NCBI RefSeq assembly: GCF_014650435.1 | Contig: NZ_BMUY01000008.1 | Location: 256,285 to 320,284, forward strand | Length of the DNA: 64,000 nt | Reading direction: 5' to 3' | Source of the DNA: Streptomyces tendae | GTDB taxonomy: Bacteria; Actinomycetota; Actinomycetes; Streptomycetales; Streptomycetaceae | Shown here: positions 8,781 through 17,343 of the stretch, piece by piece | Layout: each line of letters starts with the position of its first letter | How positions within the stretch are numbered: position 1 is the first letter of the stretch | Position numbers and translations under genes: made by a program | Notes under the pieces: generated by a model | Seen by the model: the letters and a program-made list of their open reading frames with translations, nothing else | What the model was told of the DNA's origin: nothing | Databases searched by the model: none

Positions 8781-10001
8781 CTAGGACGGGGACGGGCCCT
8801 GGGTGAGCGACGCGCGCACCGCGCGTACCAGCGCCTGCGCCCGAGGGTCCGCCGTCACGGTCTTGCGGAAGCCGTTGGTGACGTAGCCCAGGGCGATGCC
8901 GGCCTCCGGGTCGGCGAAGCCCAGGGAGCCGCCGCGGCCCGGGTGGCCGAAGGAGCCGGGGCCGAGGAACGGCGACGCGCTGCCGTGCAGCATGTAGCCG
9001 AGGCCGAACCGGGTGCCCACGACCAGGATCCGGTCGGGACCGGCGGACTCCTCCGCGCGGGCCAGCTCCATGGTCGCCCGGTCGAACAGCCGCACGTCGC
9101 GCGTCACGCCGTCGACCTCACCGATCAGCGCCGCGTAGAAGCGGGCCAGACCGTCGGCCGTCGCGATGCCGTTGGCGGCCGGGAGCGCGGCCGCGCGGTA
9201 CACCGGGTCGTTCTGGTCGGGGAACGGCGTGATCGCGGCGAAGGCGCGGCGGGTGAGGGACTCCGGGTTCTCGTACGCCTCGGTGACGGAGCGCTTGGGG
9301 CGCAGCCGCGGGCCGCTGCCGGACCGCGACGGCTCCGGCTCGTCGAGGCGTCCGACGCGACCGGCCCGGCCCGCCGCCTCCTCCGCCGCGGGCAGCCCCA
9401 CCCACAGGTCCAGGCCGAGCGGCCCGGCGATCTCGTCCGCGATCCACTGCCCGGCGCCCCGCCCGCCGCTCACCCGGCGGACCAGCTCGTCCAGCAGCCA
9501 GCCGTAGGTCAGCGCGTGGTAGCCGTGGTCGGTGCCCGGCTCCCAGACGGGTGACTGCGCGGCGACGGCCGCGGGGCCCCGCAGCGGGTCCAGGGCGTCC
9601 TCGGGGGTCAGCGGGCGGTCCAGGACCGGCAGCCCGGCCCGGTGGTTCAGCACGTGCCGGACCAGCACCCGCTCCTTGCCGTGCGCCTTGAACTCCGGCC
9701 AGTACTCGCCCACCGGCGCGTCCAGGTCCAGCTCCCCGCGCCGGTGCAGCAGCAGCGGTACGGCGGCGGCGACGCCCTTGGTCGCCGAGCGGACCACCTG
9801 GGCGGTGCCCCGGCGCCACGGCTCGGTGCCGGCGGTGTCGTCGACGTCCCGGGTGCCGCCCCACAGGTCGACGACCTTGCGCCCGTCCCGGTAGACGGCG
9901 ACGGCCGCGCCCCGCTCGCCGAGCGCGGTGAAGTTCCGTGCGAACGCGTCCCTCACCGGCTCGAAGCCCTCGGCCACCGTGCCGTGCACGTTCACGTCCA
10001 C
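8781..10001 (-). CDS. Serine beta-lactamase-like hydrolase (class C/EstB type)
   Basis: Serine hydrolase of the beta-lactamase/esterase fold, about 406 residues. The SxxK catalytic motif is SATK in VVRSATKGVAAAV. The second motif Tyr lies in YHALTYGWLLDEL. A late HPGRGG replaces the KTG box, as in EstB-like esterases. No signal peptide is visible, so it is probably intracellular, acting as an esterase or peptidase rather than in drug resistance. The start is uncertain: GTG 10001 (VDVNVHG) is used, GTG 9995 sits after a better AGAGG, and an in-frame extension to 10049 has no support. Downstream of the ECF transporter genes on the same strand but separated by 73 bp. Confidence 0.85.
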   Translation of the reverse strand: MDVNVHGTVAEGFEPVRDAFARNFTALGERGAAVAVYRDGRKVVDLWGGTRDVDDTAGTEPWRRGTAQVVRSATKGVAAAVPLLLHRRGELDLDAPVGEYWPEFKAHGKERVLVRHVLNHRAGLPVLDRPLTPEDALDPLRGPAAVAAQSPVWEPGTDHGYHALTYGWLLDELVRRVSGGRGAGQWIADEIAGPLGLDLWVGLPAAEEAAGRAGRVGRLDEPEPSRSGSGPRLRPKRSVTEAYENPESLTRRAFAAITPFPDQNDPVYRAAALPAANGIATADGLARFYAALIGEVDGVTRDVRLFDRATMELARAEESAGPDRILVVGTRFGLGYMLHGSASPFLGPGSFGHPGRGGSLGFADPEAGIALGYVTNGFRKTVTADPRAQALVRAVRASLTQGPSPS

Positions 10002-10074
10002 CTCTGTACGCCCCTTCCGGCCGCTCGTGACAGTGGATGCAACCGCCACCGACCGTCCGTCATTCCTCCCCCGC

Positions 10075-10833
10075 TCATCCGCTCGCCCGCACCGACCGCG
10101 GATCGAACCCGAAGGGCAGTTCCAGGCGGTGGGCGCGCATCAGGTCGTCGTCGGACAGCAGGTCCGCGGTCGGTCCGTCCGCCGCGATCACGCCGTCGCT
10201 GAGGATCAGGGCGCGGGGGCACAGCTCCAGGGCGTAGGGCAGGTCGTGGGTGACCATCAGGACCGTGACGTCCAGGGAGCGCAGGATGTCGGCGAGTTCG
10301 CGGCGGGAGGCCGGGTCGAGGTTGGACGAGGGCTCGTCGAGGACCAGGATCTCCGGCTCCATGGCGAGCACCGTCGCCACCGCGACCCGGCGCCGCTGGC
10401 CGAACGAGAGGTGGTGCGGGGGCCGGTCCTTGAACTCCGCCATGCCGACCAGCGAGAGTGCCCGGTCCACGCAGGCCTCCAGCTCGGCCCCCTTCACCCC
10501 GGCCGCCGCCGGTCCGAAGGCCACGTCCTCGCGCACGGTCGGCATGAACAGCTGGTCGTCGGGGTCCTGGAAGACGATGCCGACCCGGCGCCGGACCTCC
10601 GCCATGTTCCGCTTGTCGACCGGCAGCCCGGCGACCGTGACCGTGCCCGTGCCGCCGGTGAGGATGCCGTTGAGGTGCAGGACGAGAGTCGTCTTGCCCG
10701 CGCCGTTCGGACCGAGCAGCGCGACCCGCTCGCCGCGCGCGACGGAGAAGTCCACGCCGAACAGCGCCTGGTGCCCGTCGGGGTAGGCGAAGGCGAGGCC
10801 GGAGACGTCGAGGGACGCCGGGTTGGCTGTCAT
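10075..10833 (-). CDS. cbiO: ECF-type cobalt/nickel transporter ATPase CbiO
   Basis: Cytoplasmic ATPase of an energy-coupling-factor metal importer, 252 residues. Walker A is GPNGAGKTT, the ABC signature is LSFGQRRRVAVA, Walker B is ILVLDEPSSNLD and the H-loop is MVTHDLPYA. ATG 10833 overlaps the cbiQ stop as ATGA, giving tight coupling; an ATG three codons upstream (10842) is possible. Last gene of the cbiM/N-cbiQ-cbiO operon. Confidence 0.92.
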   Translation of the reverse strand: MTANPASLDVSGLAFAYPDGHQALFGVDFSVARGERVALLGPNGAGKTTLVLHLNGILTGGTGTVTVAGLPVDKRNMAEVRRRVGIVFQDPDDQLFMPTVREDVAFGPAAAGVKGAELEACVDRALSLVGMAEFKDRPPHHLSFGQRRRVAVATVLAMEPEILVLDEPSSNLDPASRRELADILRSLDVTVLMVTHDLPYALELCPRALILSDGVIAADGPTADLLSDDDLMRAHRLELPFGFDPRSVRASG

Positions 10834-11591
10834 AGCGTCCATCCCAGCAGACAGACGACGAACGCCGCACACGGGAGGGCCAGCGCGTACGACCACTGCG
10901 CCCTGGACGCGGTCACCTCGTCGATGACCGGCATCGAACCGGCGTACCCGCGGCTGACCATGGCCAGGTGGACGCGTTCGCCGCGTTCGTAGGAGCGGAT
11001 GAACAGCGCTCCCGCCGACTTGGCGAGCACGCCCCAGTGCCGTACGCCCCTCGCCTCGAAGCCCCGGGACTCCCGGGCGATCCGCATCCGCCGCATCTCG
11101 TCCGCGATCACGTCGCCGTACCGGATCATGAACGAGGCGATCTGGACGAGCAGCGGGGGCAGTTTCAGCCGCTGGAGACCGAGGAGGAGTTCCCGCAGCT
11201 CGGTCGTGGAGGCGAGGAGCACGGAGGCGGCGACGCCCAGGGTGCCTTTGGCCAGGACGTTCCAGGCGCCCCACAGGCCGTTGACGCTCAGGGACAGGCC
11301 GAGCACGTCGACCCGCTCGCCCTCCGCGACGAACGGCATGAGCACCGCGAACGCGACGAACGGCACCTCGATCAGCATCCGCTTGAGCAGGAAGGACGCC
11401 GGGACGCGCGCCGCGTACGCCACCGTCGCGAGCAGCAGCGCGTACAGGCCGAAGGCCCACATCGCCTCGCGCGGCGTGGACACCACGACGACCACGAAGG
11501 CGAAGACCGCGGCGAGCTTGGTGTGCGGCGGCAGCCCGTGCACGGGGGAGTGCCCGTGCCGGTAGAGCTTGTGCGCGTGTCCGGCGCCCAC
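10830..11591 (-). CDS. cbiQ: ECF-type cobalt/nickel transporter permease CbiQ
   Basis: Transmembrane coupling component (T subunit) of the metal ECF importer, 253 residues, with five or so hydrophobic helices. The two cytoplasmic coupling motifs are visible as ARESRGFEARG and MVSRGYAG; these contact the ATPase. GTG 11591 lies a single base after the cbiM stop at 11593, so it is translated by coupling. The N-terminus carries a His-containing stretch (GHAHKLYRHGHS). Confidence 0.9.
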   Translation of the reverse strand: MGAGHAHKLYRHGHSPVHGLPPHTKLAAVFAFVVVVVSTPREAMWAFGLYALLLATVAYAARVPASFLLKRMLIEVPFVAFAVLMPFVAEGERVDVLGLSLSVNGLWGAWNVLAKGTLGVAASVLLASTTELRELLLGLQRLKLPPLLVQIASFMIRYGDVIADEMRRMRIARESRGFEARGVRHWGVLAKSAGALFIRSYERGERVHLAMVSRGYAGSMPVIDEVTASRAQWSYALALPCAAFVVCLLGWTL

Positions 11592-11592
11592 G

Positions 11593-12657
11593 TCAGACGG
11601 TCGTTTCCGTGTTGGTCGGGGAGGCGTCCTCGCTGCGGCGCCTGCGCACCGCCCAGAACACGGCGCTGCCCGCGACGACCGTGACACCGACGCCGATCAC
11701 GCCCGCGAGGCCGCCGGAGACGCGGGCGTTGGTGATGTCCTTGACGCCGTAGTCGGCGAGCGGCGAGTCGGCGTTGGCGTGCTCCTTCGCCTTCTCGTCG
11801 ATGCCCTTGTCGGAGGCGACCTTCTCCAGGCCGTCGGGGTTGGCGGAGGCGTAGAAGCTGACGAAGCCGGCCAGGATCAGGGAGGCGACGAGGCCGGTGA
11901 TCCACACCTTGCGGTGCGAACGGGCGGCGACGGGCGCGGGGGTGGGCTCCGTGTCCGAGGCGCCGGGGGCGTCGACGAGTTCGCCGTTCACCCGCAGCTT
12001 GAGCCGCTGCCGCAGCCCGCGCGCCCCGTACACCAGGTCCGGGCGTACGGCGATGACGGCGCCGACGGTCAGCGCGGTGATCGCGGCCTCGCCGATGCCG
12101 ATCAGCACGTGCACGCCGATCATCGCGGTGGCGACCTTGCCGATGGAGACGTCGGTGGTGCCGCCGATCCAGTACAGGAGCGTGAAGGCGAGGGCGGCGG
12201 CGGGGACGGAGACGAGCGCGGCGACGAAGGAGGCGACGGTGACCGAGCGGCGGGTGCGCGGCAGCACCTTCACCAGGCCCCGGAAGAGGGCGTAGGCGAC
12301 GACCGTGGTGACGATCGCCATGTCGGTGATGTTCACACCGAGCGCGGTCAGACCGCCGTCGGCGAAGAGGATGCCCTGCATCAGCAGCACGACGGAGACA
12401 CACAGCACACCCGTATAGGGCCCGACCAGGATGGCGGCCAGCGCGCCGCCGAGCAGATGCCCGCTGGTCCCGGCCGCGACCGGGAAGTTCAGCATCTGCA
12501 CGGCGAAGATGAACGCCGCGACCAGCCCGGCCAGCGGCGCCGTCCGCTCGTCCAGCTCACGGCGCGCGCCGCGCAGGCTGACCGCGATGGCGCCCGCGGC
12601 GACGACTCCGGTCACGGCGGAGGTCGGGGCGTTGATGAATCCGTCAGGTACATGCAC
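11593..12657 (-). CDS. cbiM: ECF-type nickel/cobalt transporter, CbiM fused to PDGLE (CbiN-like) domain
   Basis: Substrate-binding membrane subunit, 354 residues. It begins MHVPDGFI, the family signature whose N-terminal Met-His coordinates Co2+ or Ni2+. Six or seven helices follow. The C-terminal part (from about residue 245) is a separate membrane domain with the PDGLE motif (ANPDGLEKVASDKGI) that replaces a stand-alone CbiN. The start has no ribosome site. The putative -10 TATCAT (12669-12664) ends 6 nt before the ATG, so a leaderless mRNA is likely. The Nur-box-like site at 12678-12694 argues that nickel is the cargo. Confidence 0.9.
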   Translation of the reverse strand: MHVPDGFINAPTSAVTGVVAAGAIAVSLRGARRELDERTAPLAGLVAAFIFAVQMLNFPVAAGTSGHLLGGALAAILVGPYTGVLCVSVVLLMQGILFADGGLTALGVNITDMAIVTTVVAYALFRGLVKVLPRTRRSVTVASFVAALVSVPAAALAFTLLYWIGGTTDVSIGKVATAMIGVHVLIGIGEAAITALTVGAVIAVRPDLVYGARGLRQRLKLRVNGELVDAPGASDTEPTPAPVAARSHRKVWITGLVASLILAGFVSFYASANPDGLEKVASDKGIDEKAKEHANADSPLADYGVKDITNARVSGGLAGVIGVGVTVVAGSAVFWAVRRRRSEDASPTNTETTV

Positions 12658-12677
12658 GGTCCGATGATAAGGACCAG

Positions 12678-12694
12678 TTGCAACTCGTTCGCAA
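12678..12694. promoter_or_regulatory. Nur-box-like operator of the metal transporter operon
   Basis: TTGCAA-N5-TCGCAA matches the published streptomycete Nur box (tTGCaa-N5-ttGCAA) with one difference. It lies 21-37 bp upstream of cbiM. On the minus strand TTGCGA inside the site could be the -35, 19 bp from TATCAT, so a bound Ni-Nur dimer would block the promoter. Specificity is inferred from the consensus. Confidence 0.6.
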
Positions 12695-12726
12695 GAGCGA
12701 GGTAAAGGCTGGTGTAAAGGTCGATC

Positions 12727-12736
12727 TCACATGTGA
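12727..12736. promoter_or_regulatory. Short perfect palindrome upstream of ssgE
   Basis: TCACATGTGA, a perfect 10-bp palindrome in the 177-bp divergent space between cbiM and the SsgA-like gene, about 100 bp upstream of the latter. It could be an operator for the ssgE promoter; no regulator is assignable. Confidence 0.3.
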
Positions 12737-12834
12737 TATCCGGCTCATCGGGCGTGCGCCGGGAAATATGGGACATTGGAGTGGGGGTGGACCCACAGCT
12801 TCAACAAAGGTGGCAGAGCGTAAGGGGCGACCCC

Positions 12835-13215
12835 ATGTCCGTAGTCGAAGAGTACGCGCGAGCCCACATCCTGACGGACGGGGACCTCCCCGAGGAGGAC
12901 GACGGCGGAGCGATACCCGTCGTCCTGCGCTACGACCCCCAGCTCGACCCCTCGAAGGTGTGCGTCGCCCTGCCCGGGGAGGGCGGCCGTGCGGCCCGCG
13001 CCCGCGAGTGGACCTTCTCCCGCGAGCTGCTGGAACAGGGCCTGCGCGCGCCCGCCGGGAGCGGTGAGGTGCGGGTGTGGCCGTGCGGGCGGGTGCAGGC
13101 CGTGGTCGAGTTCCACTCCCCGCAGGGCTGTTCGGTGGTCCAGTTCGAGAACAAGGCCCTCATCCGCTTCCTGCGCCGCACGTACCAGGCGACCGCACAG
13201 CCGGTGGCCCACTGA
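12835..13215 (+). CDS. ssgE: SsgA-like sporulation/cell division protein, SsgE type
   Basis: Member of the SsgA-like (SALP) family, found only in morphologically complex actinomycetes, which steer peptidoglycan remodelling and septation during sporulation. The 126 residues contain the family core: VVLRYDPQLDPSKVCVALPG, EWTFSRELLEQGL, EVRVWPCG and ALIRFLRRTY. ATG 12835 is used; an in-frame extension upstream contains no family sequence. The subtype is assigned from context: two PBPs follow in convergent orientation, as at the S. coelicolor ssgE locus. The last six codons and the stop are duplicated in tandem immediately downstream. Confidence 0.8.
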   Translation: MSVVEEYARAHILTDGDLPEEDDGGAIPVVLRYDPQLDPSKVCVALPGEGGRAARAREWTFSRELLEQGLRAPAGSGEVRVWPCGRVQAVVEFHSPQGCSVVQFENKALIRFLRRTYQATAQPVAH

Positions 13216-13234
13216 ACAGCCTGTGGCCCACTGA
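13197..13234 (+). repeat. 19-bp tandem duplication including the ssgE stop codon
   Basis: ACAGCCGGTGGCCCACTGA at 13197-13215 is followed at once by ACAGCCTGTGGCCCACTGA at 13216-13234 (one mismatch), each copy ending in TGA. Confidence 0.9.
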
Positions 13235-13262
13235 GCCGCGTGACGGGGGCACGTGACGGGGG

Positions 13263-14972
13263 TCAGCCGCCTGCCTTGAGCAGCGCCGCGACCATCGGGC
13301 CCGCCGTGTCGCCGCCGTGCCCGCCCTGCTGGACCACGCCCGCCGCCGCCAGGTCGCCCCGGTACGCGGTGAACCAGCCGTTGGGCTTCTCCTGCCCGTC
13401 GACCTCCGCCGAGCCGGTCTTGGCACCCACGTCGCCGCTGACCCCGGCCATGGCTTCCGCCGCGGTGCCGTACGCCGCCGTGTAGGACATCATCTCGCGC
13501 AGCGCGCCGAGCGTCTCGCCGGACATCGTGCGGGAGGCCGTGGCGAGCGCCCGCCCGTCGACCGACGGGGCGACCAGGTACGGCTGGTGGAAGGAGCCCG
13601 ACTTCACGGTCGCCGAGACCGAGGCCATGTTCAGCGGGTTCATCCGCACCCCGCCCTGGCCGATGAGGGAGGCGGCCATCTGGGCCTTGCTCTGCACCGG
13701 CACCCTGCCGTCGAAGGTGGACACGCCGACCGACCAGTTGTTCATGGACAGGCCGAAGACCTCCTTGGCCTGCCTGGTCAGGTCGTCGTCCTTCAACTCG
13801 GGGGCCTGGCTGATGAAGGCGGTGTTGCAGGAGCGGGCGAAGCTCGCCTTGAAGGTGCCGTCCTTGATCTCGAACTTGTCGTCGTTCTGGAACTTCCACC
13901 CGCCGTATTCGAAGTACTTCGGGCACGGGTGCTTCTCGTTCACGGACGCCAGGTCCTTCTCCAGCAGCATCGAGGCCGTGATGACCTTCATGGTGGAGCC
14001 GGGGGCGAGCGAGCCGAGGAAGGCGGTGTTGAAGCCGTGCCCGCCGTTGGCGACCGCGAGCACCTCGCCGGTGGAGGCGCGCAGCAGCACCACCGATGCA
14101 CCCTTCTTGCCGTCGACCTGCTTCTCGGCGGCCGTCTGGAGGGCGGGGTCGAGCGTCGTCTTCAGGGTGCCGGGAGTGCCCTTGCTCAGTTCCAGCAGCG
14201 TCTTGTCGGCGACTTCGTCGGCCCCGGACTCCTTCGAGCCCTTGCCGTCCTTGCCGTCACCGGCCGCCTCGCCGCGCACCACGCGCAACTCGACGCCGGG
14301 GGTGCCGCCGGACTTCTTGCCGTACTTGTCGCGCAGCCCGTCCAGGACGGTGCCGAGGGACGGGTACTTCGCGGCGGTGATCTCCGCGCCGTTCCGGTCC
14401 AGCGCCTTGACCGGCGGATCCCCGGCCTTCCCGGTGACCAGCTTGTCCCCGTCCCGCAACTCCGGGTGCACGACGGCCGCGTGCCAGTCGACGCGGGGCT
14501 CGCCGTCGCCCTCCCGGCGGACGACGGTCAGCGCGCTGTCGTACGCCAGCGGCTCGGCCGCCTTCTCGTAGGCGACGGTGGCCTTGACGGAGAAGGGGAC
14601 CTTCTCCCCGGCCGGGGTGCCCGGAGTGAAGGTGGCGTCCTTGATGCGGGCGTCCTTGGCGTAGCCGGTGAGCAGCGCCTTGGCGGCCTCGGCGTCGTCG
14701 GTCGCGGCGGCCGCGGCGGCCACGTCGCCCTGCTGCCAGGCGGTCAGGAACCGCTGGGCGGTCGAGGTGACCTCGGCCGCCGTCAGCGGGCCCGACTTCA
14801 CCTTCTCCGCGGCCGCCGCGGACTTGGTCCGCGCGGTGTCGTCACCGTCGGCCCCGCCGCCGTACACCGCGTAGGCACCGAATCCGGCACCGGCCACGAC
14901 CACGGCGGCCACACTGCCGATCACGGCGGGTTTCGTCCTGCGCCGCTCGGCGGCGCCCCTTCTGCTGCCCAC
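13263..14972 (-). CDS. Penicillin-binding protein, transpeptidase with NTF2-like N-domain
   Basis: Class B-like PBP of 569 residues that cross-links peptidoglycan outside the membrane. One N-terminal membrane anchor (VIGSVAAVVVAGAGFGAYAV) is followed by an NTF2-like MecA_N-type domain and the transpeptidase domain. The three active-site motifs are present: STMK in APGSTMKVIT, SCNT as SxN, and KTGSAEV. There is no glycosyltransferase domain. It is paralogous to the gene at 15058-16686, 85 bp upstream on the same strand, so the pair arose by tandem duplication and may be co-transcribed. Proximity to ssgE suggests a role in sporulation-linked wall synthesis; this is inferred. Confidence 0.9.
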   Translation of the reverse strand: MGSRRGAAERRRTKPAVIGSVAAVVVAGAGFGAYAVYGGGADGDDTARTKSAAAAEKVKSGPLTAAEVTSTAQRFLTAWQQGDVAAAAAATDDAEAAKALLTGYAKDARIKDATFTPGTPAGEKVPFSVKATVAYEKAAEPLAYDSALTVVRREGDGEPRVDWHAAVVHPELRDGDKLVTGKAGDPPVKALDRNGAEITAAKYPSLGTVLDGLRDKYGKKSGGTPGVELRVVRGEAAGDGKDGKGSKESGADEVADKTLLELSKGTPGTLKTTLDPALQTAAEKQVDGKKGASVVLLRASTGEVLAVANGGHGFNTAFLGSLAPGSTMKVITASMLLEKDLASVNEKHPCPKYFEYGGWKFQNDDKFEIKDGTFKASFARSCNTAFISQAPELKDDDLTRQAKEVFGLSMNNWSVGVSTFDGRVPVQSKAQMAASLIGQGGVRMNPLNMASVSATVKSGSFHQPYLVAPSVDGRALATASRTMSGETLGALREMMSYTAAYGTAAEAMAGVSGDVGAKTGSAEVDGQEKPNGWFTAYRGDLAAAGVVQQGGHGGDTAGPMVAALLKAGG

Positions 14973-15057
14973 TGCGTCCCGTTCCTAGGTGCGTATCGGT
15001 GCCGGATGCTGCTTACGACGGCGACCACAGTAGGGGCATCACGGCCGCCGGTCCGGG

Positions 15058-16686
15058 TCAGCCGCCGACTCGTAGCACATCTGCGACGATCGGCCCGGCC
15101 GCGTCGCCGCCGTGGCCGCCCTCCTCGGTCATGGCCGCCGCCGCGACGTCGTTCCGGAACCCGGTGAACCAACTGTTGGACACCGTCTGTCCGTCGACCT
15201 CGGCCGACCCGGTCTTGGCGCCGATGTCGCCGCCGAGCCCGGACATGGCGTTGATGGCGGTGCCCTGGGTGGCGGTCAGCTTCATCATCTGCTTGAGCTG
15301 GGAGGCGGTGCCCTGCGGCAGCCCCTTGGCGGTGGCCGGCTCCCGGTCGTCCAGGTCGAACGGGACCAGGTACGGCTGGCGGAACTCACCGGTGATGGCG
15401 GTCGCGGTGACCGAGGCCATGTTCAGCGGGTTCATCTGCACCTGGCCCTGCCCGATGGCGTTGGCCGCGCGGTCCGGGCCGCCGGAGGCGGGGACGCTCC
15501 CGTCGAAGGAGACGATGCCGGTCTGCCAGTTGTCCTGCCCGAGCCCGAAGCGCTCCTGGGCCTCCTCGGTAAGCGAGGAGTCGGTGAGCGGCTTCTCGTC
15601 GACGAGCTTGATGAAGCCGGTGTTGCAGGAGCGCAGGAAGGTGTTGGCGAGCGTGGCGCTCTCGTTGGGCTTCATGTTGGTCAGGTTCTTGAAGGTCTGA
15701 CTCTGCCAGGTCGCCGTGTCGGGGCAGGGCGCCGGCCCGTTCATCGAGGTCACGCCGTTGTCGATGAGCATGGCCGCGGTGATGATCTTCATGGTGGAAC
15801 CGGGGGCGACCCGCCCCTGGAACGCGGCGTTGAACCCGTCCTTACGGTTGTTCGCCACGGCCAGCACTTCCCCGGTGCTCGGCTTCACGGCGACCACGGA
15901 GGACTCGCCGTACCGCTTCACCGCCTTCTCGGCCGCGGCCTGCACGCTCGCGCTGAGCGTCGTCTCGAGTTTCCCGGGCTTCCCCTCGGTCAGCGTCAGC
16001 AGCGGGGTGTCCGGCGCGTCCGCGGCCGTGTGCCGCACCGCCAGCTCGACACCGGGAGTGCCGCCGGCCTTCGAGCCGTACCGCTCCCGCAGCGTGGCGA
16101 GGACGGGGCCGAGCGAGGGGTACTTCTCCTTCGTCAGCACGGTGCCGTTGCGCCCGACGGCCTGGATCTGCGGGGTCGCCGACTCCTCGGTGACCAGCGT
16201 GTCCCCGTCCTTGAGACCGGGATGGACGACGGACGGCTCCCAGTCGACCAGTGCCCGCCCACTCGTCTCCCCGCGCACCACGGTCAGCGTGCTCTTGTAA
16301 CTGAGCGGCTTCGTCGTCCCCTCGTACGACACCTTCGCCTTCACGGAGAACGGCACGGAGGTGCCGGCCGTCTTGCCCGGCGTGATCTCGACGCCGCTGA
16401 TGTGCGCGTCCTCGCCGTAGGCCGTCAGCAGCGCTCCGGCGACCGAGGCGTTGTTGGTGTACGACGCGGCGGTCGTCGCGTCGCCCTTCTCCCAGGCCGT
16501 GAAGAACTTCTCGCTGGTCTCCGCGACCTCGTCCTCGCCCGGCGGCCCGCTCTTGGCCTCCGACGCCCCGGACGACCCCCCGCCACCGTCCAGCGCCGAC
16601 ACCACGTTGTAGGCCCCGTACCCGGCCCCGCCCACCATCACGGCGAACACCCCGCCTATGACGGCAACCTTGACCCCCCTGCCCAT
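15058..16686 (-). CDS. Penicillin-binding protein, paralogue of downstream PBP
   Basis: Transpeptidase of 542 residues with the same plan as its neighbour: an N-terminal membrane helix (VAVIGGVFAVMVGGAGYGAY), an NTF2-like domain, then the penicillin-binding domain with STMK (APGSTMKIIT), SCNT and KTGSAEV. First gene of a probable two-gene unit. The 12-bp palindrome at 16726-16737 lies 40 bp upstream of the ATG. The island of lower GC begins just behind this promoter. Confidence 0.9.
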   Translation of the reverse strand: MGRGVKVAVIGGVFAVMVGGAGYGAYNVVSALDGGGGSSGASEAKSGPPGEDEVAETSEKFFTAWEKGDATTAASYTNNASVAGALLTAYGEDAHISGVEITPGKTAGTSVPFSVKAKVSYEGTTKPLSYKSTLTVVRGETSGRALVDWEPSVVHPGLKDGDTLVTEESATPQIQAVGRNGTVLTKEKYPSLGPVLATLRERYGSKAGGTPGVELAVRHTAADAPDTPLLTLTEGKPGKLETTLSASVQAAAEKAVKRYGESSVVAVKPSTGEVLAVANNRKDGFNAAFQGRVAPGSTMKIITAAMLIDNGVTSMNGPAPCPDTATWQSQTFKNLTNMKPNESATLANTFLRSCNTGFIKLVDEKPLTDSSLTEEAQERFGLGQDNWQTGIVSFDGSVPASGGPDRAANAIGQGQVQMNPLNMASVTATAITGEFRQPYLVPFDLDDREPATAKGLPQGTASQLKQMMKLTATQGTAINAMSGLGGDIGAKTGSAEVDGQTVSNSWFTGFRNDVAAAAMTEEGGHGGDAAGPIVADVLRVGG

Positions 16687-16725
16687 CGGCAGTCCCCTCC
16701 CCGTCAGACCTTCCGCCCGCCTTCT

Positions 16726-16737
16726 TGAACGCGTTCA
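16726..16737. promoter_or_regulatory. Palindrome upstream of PBP pair
   Basis: TGAACGCGTTCA, a perfect 12-bp palindrome 40 bp before the PBP start at 16686. Its form resembles TetR-type operators, but no cognate regulator is adjacent. Confidence 0.35.
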
Positions 16738-16837
16738 GAAGCAGTTGTGGGTTGCACTCTATGCGCAGGGAGTGACGAGCGGTACGACCGTTTCCGTTTG
16801 GTGGCCTAAAGGAGACCGGGGGCGGGGCACGCGAGGG

Positions 16838-17305
16838 TCAGAACCCGGTGCCGCCGCCCGCGAAGTGGACGGGTGAGACCAGAGCGACGCGGATCAGGCC
16901 GGGTTCGGGAGGAGGCGTGTCGTAGACGCCTAGGTGATCTCGGCAATGGTCCGGTCCTGGCCGCCGGTCACCGGCCGGTCCTTCGGGCTGCCTGAATCTC
17001 TGCGACGGCGCGACAGAGGTGCTGAAGGCCGGGTCCTGGCGGGTGATCACCCGGCCGCGGAACTCCTCCGCGAGGCGAACGATGCCGGAGAGGTCGGCGG
17101 GGTCGGCATGGTTGATCTCACGGGCCAGCTCGGCCTCGAAGTCATCGGCGTCGCCAGGGAAGCCGTAGCCCAGCTGCGCCGCCGAACAGCAGTAGGAGCA
17201 CGCATGGCAGGTGGTGCCCGAGCTGATCCGCCGACCTAGCGGCACCCATCCTGGGCAACGAGGGCCGCGGGTCGGCCGAGCATCCTGTAGCAGTGTGATC
17301 AACAC
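16838..17305 (-). CDS. Uncertain ORF, possible remnant
   Basis: An open frame of 155 codons in the otherwise empty 16.7-17.3 kb interval. The central part reads like real protein (ADDFEAELAREINHADPADL followed by SGIVRLAEEFRGRV) and the end PGLIRVALVSPVHF is also protein-like. The N-terminal part is Cys-rich and irregular. I recognise no family. It may be a frameshifted relic at the edge of the island; no convincing ribosome site precedes the GTG at 17305. Coding status is doubtful. Confidence 0.25.
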   Translation of the reverse strand: MLITLLQDARPTRGPRCPGWVPLGRRISSGTTCHACSYCCSAAQLGYGFPGDADDFEAELAREINHADPADLSGIVRLAEEFRGRVITRQDPAFSTSVAPSQRFRQPEGPAGDRRPGPDHCRDHLGVYDTPPPEPGLIRVALVSPVHFAGGGTGF

Positions 17306-17343
17306 TCAGCCGATCGTCCGCCACATGTGCTACCTCTGGCGCC

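Noticed and set aside
12658..12834. Cobalamin riboswitch upstream of cbiM
   Set aside because: The promoter appears leaderless, leaving no untranslated leader to fold.
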